This document shows, piece after piece, positions 7,114 to 14,644 of a DNA stretch of 49,910 nt (positions are counted from its first letter, which is position 1; each line of letters opens with the position of its first letter). Source of the DNA: Micrococcales bacterium. GTDB lineage: Bacteria > Actinomycetota > Actinomycetes > S36-B12 > GCA-2699445. Under the pieces are notes generated by a model that was not told the origin of the DNA, made no database searches, and worked only from the letters and a program-made list of their open reading frames with translations. The stretch lies in assembly GCA_002699445.1 (NCBI GenBank), contig PAAU01000068.1:1-49910 (forward strand). Reading direction: 5' to 3'. The position numbers and the translations under genes are program-made.

Positions 7114-8454
7114 TTAAATTGATTCCTCCGGGCGAGTTTCGGGACGTCTTGGCGCACCATCATCGTTCCTTACGAAGGGCAGCAGGATAAGTAGGGCCAA
7201 CCAACATAAAAGGACAAGATTTCCCCCGTATCCGATACGGGTGAGGAGGATCGGTGTGGCCCCGACAACGAGGAACAGAATTGCAACATAGTAACTTCGC
7301 CGGGGCGACAGGTGTTCTTTGGGATCAACGAGAAGCTCCGGATGACGTTTCACGTGGCTAGCGATGAGCCCTGTTGCGAGCGCAATCAAAGCAACGGTGA
7401 AGCCAAACAGAAGAAAAGCTAGCGCATAAAAATTCTCCCTTTCGAAACCGGCGAGTCCCTGAAACGCCACCGCGTTGGTATCGAATGTGGATGCTAGTCC
7501 CTGACCAATGAGCGCCGAGGGAATGGCGAGAAGAACCATGAGCAGCAACCATACGACGGTGAGTCCGATGAGGCCTCGCGAGTAGTCCTTGACGTTTTCG
7601 AACAGGCGATGATTGGCGAGCCAGAAACTCGACATAACCCAGAAAGTAAAGACGAACGTGATGATCTTAGCGACGACTTCCGTACTGCCAAGAACGAGGA
7701 GAACCGCATTACCACCTCGATCATCAGTAATGATGTCTACCAAGGGCAAGATCAGCAAAGTTATAGCGATCGCGACGACTGCATCAGAGAAGTTAACGAG
7801 CCGGTCCATGCCTCGCTCAGTGTGTGGTGGCCGCAGCAGTAGATATTTGCGTGTGATGAGCAGTAGCGGGAGTAGCAAAAATACAAAAGCAAAGTAGTCT
7901 TCACTAAAGACGATCACAGTCAGAGCAATGAGAAACATCGCGGCGGCAGGGGCAAAAGCGAACGCGTAATAACGTTTGTCAACTTTCACAAGGGGATCTA
8001 CTAAAAGCTCCGGGTGCCGCAAAACATAAATTTTCGTGCAGCTTAAGAGGACGAAGATCACTCCCATATTGGTGGCAATAAGCGCACCCACCTCAGCTGT
8101 AGGCTGATACAGAAATCCGACTGGAAAAGCGAAGAAGACCATCGCAATCAACCAAAGAAAGTTCAATGCGATAAGACCGCGTGAGTAGTCTTTGACCCGC
8201 TCAAAAGTGTTGTGGTGGCTATGCCAGAATGCGGCCATCACGAGGAAACCGAAATAAAAGGTAAATGCCTGAATGGCGGTATCTTGCATGATGGCATCTG
8301 ATAATCCGTCGCCCTCCGCCGAAAACGCATCATTCAAGTTTTCGATGACTGGCAAAATGAGAAGAGTGGCGGCAATCGCGATGACTGCATCGGAAAAATT
8401 GATGAGACGATCGAGGCCTCGCTCGGTGTGAGCGACTTTCGCAAATCTTGACAT
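7114..8454 (-). CDS. Tandem-duplicated TMEM175 (DUF1211) family cation channel
   Basis: This 446-residue membrane protein has two homologous halves. Each starts HTERG.DRL.NFSDAV.AIA.TLLILP, carrying the FSD signature of TMEM175 potassium-permeable channels (residues 20-22 and 222-224), and each ends near RHPELLVDP. Each half has about six membrane segments. Most bacterial members have a single domain and assemble as tetramers; two-domain forms are best known from animals and work as dimers. The halves are clearly diverged in their middle parts. I start at ATG 8454, not the TTG two codons earlier. The gene lies inside the decayed element between the two tRNA-Phe copies and is probably cargo. 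A role in potassium or proton leak across the membrane is inferred from the family. Confidence 0.85.
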   Translation of the reverse strand: MSRFAKVAHTERGLDRLINFSDAVIAIAATLLILPVIENLNDAFSAEGDGLSDAIMQDTAIQAFTFYFGFLVMAAFWHSHHNTFERVKDYSRGLIALNFLWLIAMVFFAFPVGFLYQPTAEVGALIATNMGVIFVLLSCTKIYVLRHPELLVDPLVKVDKRYYAFAFAPAAAMFLIALTVIVFSEDYFAFVFLLLPLLLITRKYLLLRPPHTERGMDRLVNFSDAVVAIAITLLILPLVDIITDDRGGNAVLLVLGSTEVVAKIITFVFTFWVMSSFWLANHRLFENVKDYSRGLIGLTVVWLLLMVLLAIPSALIGQGLASTFDTNAVAFQGLAGFERENFYALAFLLFGFTVALIALATGLIASHVKRHPELLVDPKEHLSPRRSYYVAILFLVVGATPILLTRIGYGGNLVLLCWLALLILLPFVRNDDGAPRRPETRPEESI

Positions 8455-8729
8455 GATCAAATTCTGTCGAGAGTTGTCTAACGTGTCTAGCGATAACTGC
8501 GAATCTCATTGCCGAGGTTGAACTGCCCAGAGGAGGTTTTCAAGAGCGAATAGATCCGATGCCAATTTCAATAAGTTCAGCCCTCTGTAGACGCGCTTTG
8601 GTCGGCCGCCAATTTCATACACTCGCCGGTTTTCCTCAGCGAATAATTGCGAAAATGACCAATCTGACACCTCCTCGGTCAAAGAGATGTCATGTGAAGT
8701 CTTCTGCGATTGTGAAGTGCGGCGTGAGT

Positions 8730-9017
8730 TGGGACGATGACGCACTCATAACTGTGAATCAGGATGACGTGAGGAGTCCGCTCGATCCCATGTTGCCGGA
8801 TCGGTATTCACGCATTTGGGGCGAGATGCTGGACGGAGTTGGAGCCGCCCGTGTGCCGCTGCACAGCGCCCGCCACGCATCAGTTAGCCAAATGCGTGAC
8901 AAGGGCATCCCAGCGCACTTAGTAGCCGCCCACCACGGACATGACGAAGCAATGACGACCCAGATTTATACCCATGTTCAGGACTTCTCTCAACTCGCAG
9001 CGGTGATGTCGTCCTGA
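8730..9017 (+). pseudogene. C-terminal fragment of a tyrosine site-specific integrase
   Basis: The last 95 or so residues match the catalytic C-terminus of phage-type integrases: LITVNQDD, then LHSARHAS (second catalytic Arg with its His), HHGHDEAMTTQ (catalytic His) and QIYTHV (nucleophile Tyr). The N-terminal arm-binding and core-binding parts and the first catalytic Arg are absent. Upstream sequence in this frame does not look like integrase, and partial similarity may continue in another frame (CEVRREL near 8710). It is therefore non-functional. Its place between two tRNA-Phe copies identifies it as the remnant recombinase of the integrated element. Confidence 0.75.
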
Positions 9018-9037
9018 ACGCTGCACAGCCGAAGTCA

Positions 9038-9067
9038 AAAAGTATTGACACTAATAACAATACTTTT
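9038..9067. terminator. Bidirectional terminator
   Basis: AAAAGTATTG and CAATACTTTT form a perfect 10-bp stem with a 10-base loop, with the A-run and T-run built into the stem on both sides. It lies between the end of the integrase fragment (plus strand) and the end of the DUF2510 gene (minus strand), so it can serve both. Confidence 0.75.
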
Positions 9068-9075
9068 CGGTTGCC

Positions 9076-9645
9076 CTAATTGCTGCTGGCCTGTTTGAGT
9101 TTCCGGTTGGCTACTAGCCACACTACGACGCCAACGACAAGGGCAAGACCCGACACGATCCGGAAGCCAGGGTCAGGTCCACCAAAGACAAAAAAGTAAA
9201 CTGCGGTCCCGAAGAACAGCCCGCCGAGGATACTGCTTGTGATCGCCACTCCCTTGCGCATTGCTCCGGGTGCCTTTTTGTGACCGCCATAGGCGTTGAT
9301 ACCTAGAGCGAAACCACTCACGCCCATCGAAAGAACAACAGTGAAAAGCGCAACGGCGACAGGCTCAGGCCACGGGCCGGTTCCGCTATTAAGGCCACTG
9401 ACCAGAGCACTCAATCCAAAGGCAACACTTGCCAGGACGAGAGACCAATTGGAGAACTTCGCGACCATTGGCACCAAGTCCGTGTCGTTGCCCTGAGTTC
9501 GTGACCACTGCTCGCCGTCCCAGTACCGTTGCTGAGCCGGGTTCTCTGGATCGGAATACCAACCGGCAGGGGGGCTTGGCGCATCGAGAGTGGCGGCCGT
9601 GCTTGATGCACTACCAAACGAATAGTTGTTGTCTTGCGTACTCAT
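9076..9645 (-). CDS. DUF2510 domain membrane protein
   Basis: A 189-residue protein. Residues about 26-52 hold a DUF2510 motif (PPAGWYSDPENPAQQRYWDG.QW), a short domain common in actinobacterial membrane proteins. Four membrane segments follow, with a glycine-rich loop (GINAYGGHKKAPG). The arrangement resembles small DUF2510/DUF4190-like proteins of unknown role. The ATG has AAAGGA upstream, in sequence shared with the gene at 6034-6726, including about 20 codons. It is the tRNA-proximal gene of the integrated element. Function is unknown. Confidence 0.75.
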   Translation of the reverse strand: MSTQDNNYSFGSASSTAATLDAPSPPAGWYSDPENPAQQRYWDGEQWSRTQGNDTDLVPMVAKFSNWSLVLASVAFGLSALVSGLNSGTGPWPEPVAVALFTVVLSMGVSGFALGINAYGGHKKAPGAMRKGVAITSSILGGLFFGTAVYFFVFGGPDPGFRIVSGLALVVGVVVWLVANRKLKQASSN

Positions 9646-9975
9646 GATGATGTCCTTTACGCATCACACAGTGAGTCGACGTAGAAGAACTGACGACCAC
9701 ACCAACCACGACGGCTCGTGCAATCATCAACGCCTACGTCGACGCCCACTCCAGAGGAATCCCCCTGCTCACCTGAACCATTCAGGCGATAACTATGGTT
9801 TACCCGCCCGTAGCTTCAACAAACCTCCGAAACCGCACCCCCGCGTCCAACGCACATAACCCAGCGCAGGGTCGGTCGGTTGAGATCGGTCGAATCACGG
9901 GCCTAGGTACAGTCCGCGGGATAGTCCCAAAATGGAGGGTCAGCCGGAAACCCTTTGTTTACGAGGGTTTTGAGG
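9586..9975. repeat. Duplicated leader module, copy B
   Basis: This is the counterpart of 6667-7050. It holds the first codons of the DUF2510 gene, its ribosome binding site and about 330 bases without another gene, up to the 3' end of the intact tRNA-Phe. The stretch presumably contains the promoter of the DUF2510 gene; I see no other feature in it. Confidence 0.75.
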
Positions 9976-10049
9976 TGGCCAGGGACGGGATCGAACCGTC
10001 GACCTTCCGATTTTCAGTCGGACGCTCGTACCAACTGAGCTACCTGGCC
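9976..10049 (-). tRNA. tRNA-Phe (GAA)
   Basis: The minus strand folds into a full cloverleaf: acceptor GGCCAGG/CCTGGCC, D-arm with AGCTCAGTTGGTA, anticodon loop CTGAAAA (anticodon GAA) and T-loop TTCGATC. The CCA end is not encoded (ACCT). It is the last of three tRNAs and the integration target of the element to its left, whose far end carries a partial copy at 7051-7090. Confidence 0.95.
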
Positions 10050-10070
10050 GGTGGTCCGGCAAGCCGAACC

Positions 10071-10147
10071 TGGCGACCCTGACGGGACTTGAACCCGCGA
10101 CCTCCGCCTTGACAGGGCGGCGCGCTAACCAACTGCGCCACAGGGCC
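10071..10147 (-). tRNA. tRNA-Asp (GTC), CCA encoded
   Basis: Acceptor GGCCCTG pairs with CAGGGTC (one G-T pair), followed by discriminator G and an encoded CCA (10071-10073). The anticodon loop is CTGTCAA (anticodon GTC) and the T-loop is TTCAAGT. It lies between tRNA-Glu and tRNA-Phe with short spacers, so the three are probably one transcript. Confidence 0.95.
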
Positions 10148-10151
10148 TAAG

Positions 10152-10224
10152 TACCCCCAACGGGATTCGAACCCGCGCTACCGCCTTGAAAGGGCGGCGT
10201 CCTAGGCCGCTAGACGATGGGGGC
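10152..10224 (-). tRNA. tRNA-Glu (TTC)
   Basis: Acceptor GCCCCCA pairs with TGGGGGT, discriminator A. The anticodon loop is CTTTCAA (anticodon TTC) and the T-loop is TTCGAAT. It is the first gene of the Glu-Asp-Phe cluster. The promoter should lie in 10225-10300, where TATGCT (minus strand, near 10270) is a possible -10. Confidence 0.95.
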
Positions 10225-10390
10225 TAGGACCCTCACCGACAGATTGCCGTTGAGTGCCGCTTTAGCATAGGGGACAACTGCCGCTCACCATAATCCGGGG
10301 TGATGGTAGCTACCGTTTGAGCCCCGCCGACGCTAGGAGCCGGATGCCGTCCCGTGACCCAAATGGTGTTCGCTGAGGGACACTAGAACG

Positions 10391-11353
10391 GTGAGTCAAG
10401 TGGAGCGAGCCGTCGAGGCACTGCGAAATAGCGGCCTAGTCGTGCTGCCGACGGAGACTGTATACGGACTGGCAGCCGATGTCAGTGATCCTGGCGCAGT
10501 AGCGCGGGTGTACGCCGTTAAGGGTCGGCCGGCTAACCATCCTCTCATCCTCCATCTGGCGGCTGGGGCACGTCTGGATACCTGGGCCGCGCAGATCCCT
10601 GAGTACGCATTGGGATTAGCGGCCGATCTATGGCCAGGTCCGCTAACGCTTGTATTGAACAAAACAGATCGAGTACGAGGGTACGTAACTGGAGGGCAGT
10701 CCACCGTCGCTGTCCGAGTGCCGGACCATCCGATCGCGCAAGCGGTGCTCACCGAATTCGGTGGTGGTCTGGTGGCGCCTTCGGCCAACCTTTTCGGTCA
10801 CGTGTCGCCGACAACGGCCGCTCACGCGGAGCAAGATCTCGCTGATCGACTGATCCCTGATGTGGACGTGGTTCTAGACGGTGGACCCTGCGAAGTCGGG
10901 GTGGAGTCGACCATCGTGAACTGCACCGGCCCAGCGCCCGAAATTCTGCGTCCAGGAACGCTGCCGTTGTCGGATATTCAGCAGGCTGCAGGCGTGGCCC
11001 TCGTCGAGTCCACCGATCCAACGATTAGAGTCTCCGGTGCGCTGGAATCTCATTACGCGCCAGCGGCCAGCGTGCAGCTACTGACCAGTGCGGAGCAGAT
11101 GCGACCAGATCCCTCCCTTAGGCCACGGATTGGGCTGCTCGCGCCATACGAGATACCGACGCCATCGGGTGTGGTGCGACTCGCTGCTCCAAGGGATGAG
11201 TTGGAGTACGCCCGGTTGTTGTATGCCTCGTTGCGCGAGGCGGACGCCTTACAACTCGAACGTATTGAGGTAATCGGACCTGACGGCGATGGCGCCGCAG
11301 CCCGCGCAATCCGAGACAGGCTGAATCGGGCTGCTGCAGATCGCTCTTCCTAG
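10391..11353 (+). CDS. tsaC: L-threonylcarbamoyladenylate synthase (Sua5 type)
   Basis: The 320-residue protein makes L-threonylcarbamoyl-AMP from threonine, bicarbonate and ATP, the first step of the t6A37 modification of tRNAs reading ANN codons. The YrdC domain (residues 1 to about 200) shows LPTETVYGLAAD, KGRP..HPLI, PSAN.FGHVSPT and GVESTIV. The C-terminal Sua5 domain begins after the linker with SGALESHYAP. This length is that of Sua5, not of the short TsaC. The start is GTG 10391, with GAGGGAC upstream. It is convergent with a metallopeptidase gene whose stop overlaps its own by four bases. Acts in the cytoplasm. Confidence 0.93.
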   Translation: MSQVERAVEALRNSGLVVLPTETVYGLAADVSDPGAVARVYAVKGRPANHPLILHLAAGARLDTWAAQIPEYALGLAADLWPGPLTLVLNKTDRVRGYVTGGQSTVAVRVPDHPIAQAVLTEFGGGLVAPSANLFGHVSPTTAAHAEQDLADRLIPDVDVVLDGGPCEVGVESTIVNCTGPAPEILRPGTLPLSDIQQAAGVALVESTDPTIRVSGALESHYAPAASVQLLTSAEQMRPDPSLRPRIGLLAPYEIPTPSGVVRLAAPRDELEYARLLYASLREADALQLERIEVIGPDGDGAAARAIRDRLNRAAADRSS

Positions 11354-11697
11354 CCGTATCCGAGTTCATGGAGCCGGTCGTCATCGATACCGAAGTGATG
11401 AGCAATTTCGTGTACGACGGTGATGTGGACCTCACGCACGACTTGCTCTGGGCTCGCGCATATTCCGAGGATAGGCATCCGATAGACCGTGATGCGATCA
11501 GGCATGATGCCCGAGTACCAGTTGCCTCTCTCGGTTAGCGGAACTCCGGTGTACAAGCCCAACAAGTGTTGACCTGGTGGCGGCCAATCCTCGACCTCAA
11601 TGACGACGTTGTCGACGAGTTTTGCCAGTTGTTGCGGGATTTGATCTAGTGCTTGTGCAACTAGGTCCTCAAAATCTAGACGTCCGATGCTGATCAC
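11350..11697 (-). CDS. Small zincin-like metallopeptidase (DUF1025/Zincin_1)
   Basis: A 115-residue protein with the zinc-binding motif HEIAHHFGI (H96, E97, H100) and the following DDDRLHELG tail that marks the Zincin_1 family, common in actinobacteria. There is no signal peptide or membrane segment, so it is cytoplasmic. The substrate is unknown. It starts at GTG 11697 with GGGAG upstream. Its 3' end meets that of tsaC tail to tail. Confidence 0.8.
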   Translation of the reverse strand: MISIGRLDFEDLVAQALDQIPQQLAKLVDNVVIEVEDWPPPGQHLLGLYTGVPLTERGNWYSGIMPDRITVYRMPILGICASPEQVVREVHITVVHEIAHHFGIDDDRLHELGYG

Positions 11698-11749
11698 GAC
11701 AAGCTAATCTCCCACCCGCAACCGATTCACGAGAGTGGACATGACGGTA

Positions 11750-13129
11750 CTAGTCGTTGTGGATTGAGTGAGACATAGCGTGCCCGCCACTGGCGAATAG
11801 TGTCGGATGCGAAGTGTCTCCGCTGGTAAGTGCAGTCAGGTTGCGCTCGATGTCGGCGATCTCATCAGGCCAAGAGCCAGTATCGCGGAGATCTTCTGGA
11901 AGGTCTCGATACAATTGCAGGGCACTGTCGTAGCGCTTACGGGCGGCCTCGAGGGAACCCAGTCGTCCCAACAGTGCTGCAGTTTCGTGCTCGCAACCGG
12001 CGACTCGGTCTCGGAAACCGAGATTGTCATAGGTCTGGCGGCAGGATTCGAGTAGGGACAGTGCTTCAACCTCGTCATCTCGATTGGCGCTACCCGCATG
12101 GGCCAAAACAATCGCTAGGCCGTGCTGAGCATTGGCCGTCAGCTCCGCATCCGGGACAGTTTCTGCCGTTGCTAGACCCGCCTCAAAAGCTTTACGCGCC
12201 TCCTTGGTATCTCCGTCTTGATCGACCAGAGAGCCCAGATCAGTGAAGAGTTGAGAACGTAACTGTGGCTCACCAGCGGATTCAGTGAATCTCAGTGCCT
12301 GCCGGAGCAGAGAAATGGCTTGCTGTAGTTCTCCCAGCTGTGCTTGCCGCCAGGCCAGCGGAATCGCAATCTGAGCAGCAGCGGTGGGTTCGTCAGCTTG
12401 GAGGTAGTCGGTGAAAGCGTCGGCGAGGACCGTCTGCGCGTCGCTGGGCTGTCCGAGTCCTTCCAGAGCAATGCCGAGTACCTGGCGCGATTGAGCACGG
12501 TAACCAACATCTTCCTCGCCGCATTGGTCGATGGCTCGAAGCGCTATGCGAGCTGCCTCGGCAAAACTCTGTTTACCTAACATCTCGTCGGCGGCAGCGA
12601 TCTGCTCGGTCAAACTAGGTTGACCTGCGCCTCTGGCCGAGGGTTGTTGTGGCTCAGGAGATCCCTCCGTTGCCTGATCCATCCGGGTGCGCACCATTGA
12701 CCACTGTTTCCGGAGCCAGCCTTTACCAAATCCTCGGCAAGCAGGTTGGGCGGCTTCAAGTTCTGCAGCTGCTTCACTTCGGCGGCCCAACATCAATAAC
12801 GAGGCGGATCGTTGGATTCGGGCCAATGCTTGGAGTTGTGCGGGAGGAATGTTAGAGGCGTCTGGGACAGGTGAGGAAAGCGATCCAATACTGAGCCAGC
12901 GTTTGACCTCACCTTCGTCATCGCGCTGAGCGAGATCCAGATACGAAATCAGTTCTTCGTATTCCTGAACCGCGTTGGCGTGATCGCCGCTCGCCCCCAA
13001 AATCATGGCGAGATTGAGATGGGCGATACCAATGGCGCCGCTCTCACCGTTGCTGCGTGCGGCGGCGAGCTGAGCCCGCACTGCCGCTATCTGATCCTCA
13101 CTCGGTCGCTGAGCGCTGTCATCATCCAC
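11750..13129 (-). CDS. TPR-repeat protein
   Basis: A 459-residue, Ala-, Glu- and Leu-rich soluble protein made almost wholly of helical repeats of about 34-40 residues with the TPR spacing (for example LNLAMILGASGDHANAVQEYEEL, ALEGLGQPSDAQTVLADAF, LLGRLGSLEAARKRYDSAL). There is no catalytic domain, signal peptide or DNA-binding motif. The likely start is GTG 13129; GGAGGT lies immediately before it, which is closer than usual, and no other in-frame start lies upstream. It is divergent from the HtrA-like gene. Such proteins are usually scaffolds; the partner is unknown. Confidence 0.7.
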   Translation of the reverse strand: MDDDSAQRPSEDQIAAVRAQLAAARSNGESGAIGIAHLNLAMILGASGDHANAVQEYEELISYLDLAQRDDEGEVKRWLSIGSLSSPVPDASNIPPAQLQALARIQRSASLLMLGRRSEAAAELEAAQPACRGFGKGWLRKQWSMVRTRMDQATEGSPEPQQPSARGAGQPSLTEQIAAADEMLGKQSFAEAARIALRAIDQCGEEDVGYRAQSRQVLGIALEGLGQPSDAQTVLADAFTDYLQADEPTAAAQIAIPLAWRQAQLGELQQAISLLRQALRFTESAGEPQLRSQLFTDLGSLVDQDGDTKEARKAFEAGLATAETVPDAELTANAQHGLAIVLAHAGSANRDDEVEALSLLESCRQTYDNLGFRDRVAGCEHETAALLGRLGSLEAARKRYDSALQLYRDLPEDLRDTGSWPDEIADIERNLTALTSGDTSHPTLFASGGHAMSHSIHND

Positions 13130-13294
13130 ACCTCCACTATGCCTGGACGCAGACCGGTAGTCCTAGCCGCACCCGCCAGACCCCCATCGGAGTGACTGTG
13201 TAAGGACTCTGTAAAGGCCTGGTTCGAAGAGTTTCCGCCGGGTATCGCCAGGGCCCAAGGAGCGTTTTAACTAGTAACTACGAGAGGGGCTGAC

Positions 13295-14563
13295 ATGACT
13301 ACCTACGATGACGATCAGACCGGAAATAGGGCAACTGAGCCGGTTCACCCGGACCAACCCGACCCTGTCCAGCAATGGTGGGTTGGGGATAGCTCCTCGA
13401 ATATTGATCAACTGACGGATCAACCGCAACAGGCAGAGACTCAGACGGAGCCGTGGCCCAGTCAGGGGACTCCGCTGCACGATGACACGATCGGTACTAC
13501 GGCCACGCCAAAGACTGGAAAGAAGCAGAGCGCACGTATCGGTGCGATCGTGGCGGGAGCAGCAGCGGTCGCTATGCTCTCGGGTGCGGTTGGCGGTGCC
13601 ACTGGCTACTACCTCGCAGACACAGAAACCCCGGCGGTTTCTTCTCCGGTGGTGGCTTCAGGCGGAGGCTCGGTTCCTGCGGATGGCACTGTCGCAGGTG
13701 TAGCAGCGGCAGTAATCCCAACGGTGGTGAATATCTCCACCGGCTCCGGACAGGGCAGCGGCTTCATCATCCGATCAGACGGTTACATTCTCACGAACAA
13801 TCACGTCGTGGATGGAGCCAACTCGATGACGGTGACTTTTGAAGATGGCAGTACCGCGTCAGCCCAACTCGTTGGCGCTAATGCGGGATACGATTTAGCC
13901 GTCATCAAGGCGGATCGCGATGGGCTCCCGGTTAGTACGCTGGGGCGCTCCGCTGACGTCAATGTCGGCGACACTGCCATTGCTATCGGTTCACCTTTGG
14001 GTCTGCAGGGAACCGTGACATCAGGAATCGTGAGTTCTCTGGATCGTCCGGTCACGGCGGGTGGACAGGGCGAGACATCCTTCATCAATGCCATCCAAAC
14101 GGATGCGGCTGTGAACCCAGGAAACTCTGGTGGACCTCTTGTCGACGGTGACGGCAGAGTCATTGGGGTGAACTCCGCTATCGCGACTTTGGGTGCCGGC
14201 GCCGGTGGGCAGGCCGGTTCGATTGGACTCGGTTTTTCCATTCCGATTGACACTGCACAACGAATCGCTGACGAGCTGATCCAAACCGGTAGCTCAAGTA
14301 CGCCAGTCATTGGTGCTCAGATCGACAACTCTGATTCGAGTTCGGGCGCTGTGATTGCCGAGATCACTGCAAATGGGCCGGCCGAGGAAGCCGGGTTACG
14401 AGCGGGTGACGTGATCACTGAGCTTGATGGGCGAGCCATCGCGGACTACACCGAGCTCGTAGTAGCTATCCGAGATAAAGCGGTCGGTGACAACGTCGTA
14501 CTCACTATCGATCGAGGTGGGGACTCGCAGCAGGTGGCTGTGACGCTCGGCGCCGCCAGTTAA
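13295..14563 (+). CDS. HtrA/DegP-like membrane-anchored serine protease with PDZ domain
   Basis: The 422-residue protein has a cytoplasmic N-terminus rich in D, Q and P, one membrane segment (residues about 82-107), a trypsin-like protease domain (about 135-330) and a single PDZ domain (about 336-420). The catalytic triad is H170 (TNNHVV), D200 (YDLAVIK) and S278 (NPGNSGGPL). It resembles mycobacterial PepD/HtrA-type quality-control proteases that act on misfolded proteins outside the membrane. GAGAGGGG lies just before the ATG. It stands alone between a divergent TPR gene and a convergent ggt gene, with a hairpin after the stop. There is no adjacent two-component system, unlike mprAB-pepD. 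Confidence 0.9.
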   Translation: MTTYDDDQTGNRATEPVHPDQPDPVQQWWVGDSSSNIDQLTDQPQQAETQTEPWPSQGTPLHDDTIGTTATPKTGKKQSARIGAIVAGAAAVAMLSGAVGGATGYYLADTETPAVSSPVVASGGGSVPADGTVAGVAAAVIPTVVNISTGSGQGSGFIIRSDGYILTNNHVVDGANSMTVTFEDGSTASAQLVGANAGYDLAVIKADRDGLPVSTLGRSADVNVGDTAIAIGSPLGLQGTVTSGIVSSLDRPVTAGGQGETSFINAIQTDAAVNPGNSGGPLVDGDGRVIGVNSAIATLGAGAGGQAGSIGLGFSIPIDTAQRIADELIQTGSSSTPVIGAQIDNSDSSSGAVIAEITANGPAEEAGLRAGDVITELDGRAIADYTELVVAIRDKAVGDNVVLTIDRGGDSQQVAVTLGAAS

Positions 14564-14588
14564 CTGGGGGAGAGTTGGGGAAAGGGTC

Positions 14589-14623
14589 ATGGGCCCTCGT
14601 AGCGAGGAACTGCGGGGGCCCAT
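14589..14623. terminator. Hairpin between convergent genes
   Basis: ATGGGCCC (14589-14596) pairs perfectly with GGGCCCAT (14616-14623), and partial pairing continues inside (CTCG..CGAG). It lies between the ends of the HtrA-like gene (plus) and the ggt gene (minus). There is no long T-run. The position fits a shared terminator. Confidence 0.6.
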
Positions 14624-14644
14624 CTCCCTATCGGCATCCGATGT

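Noticed and set aside
8506-8745. 79-codon minus-strand frame opposite the integrase region
   Set aside because: It shows no motif and no ribosome binding site; it lies opposite the decayed integrase area.
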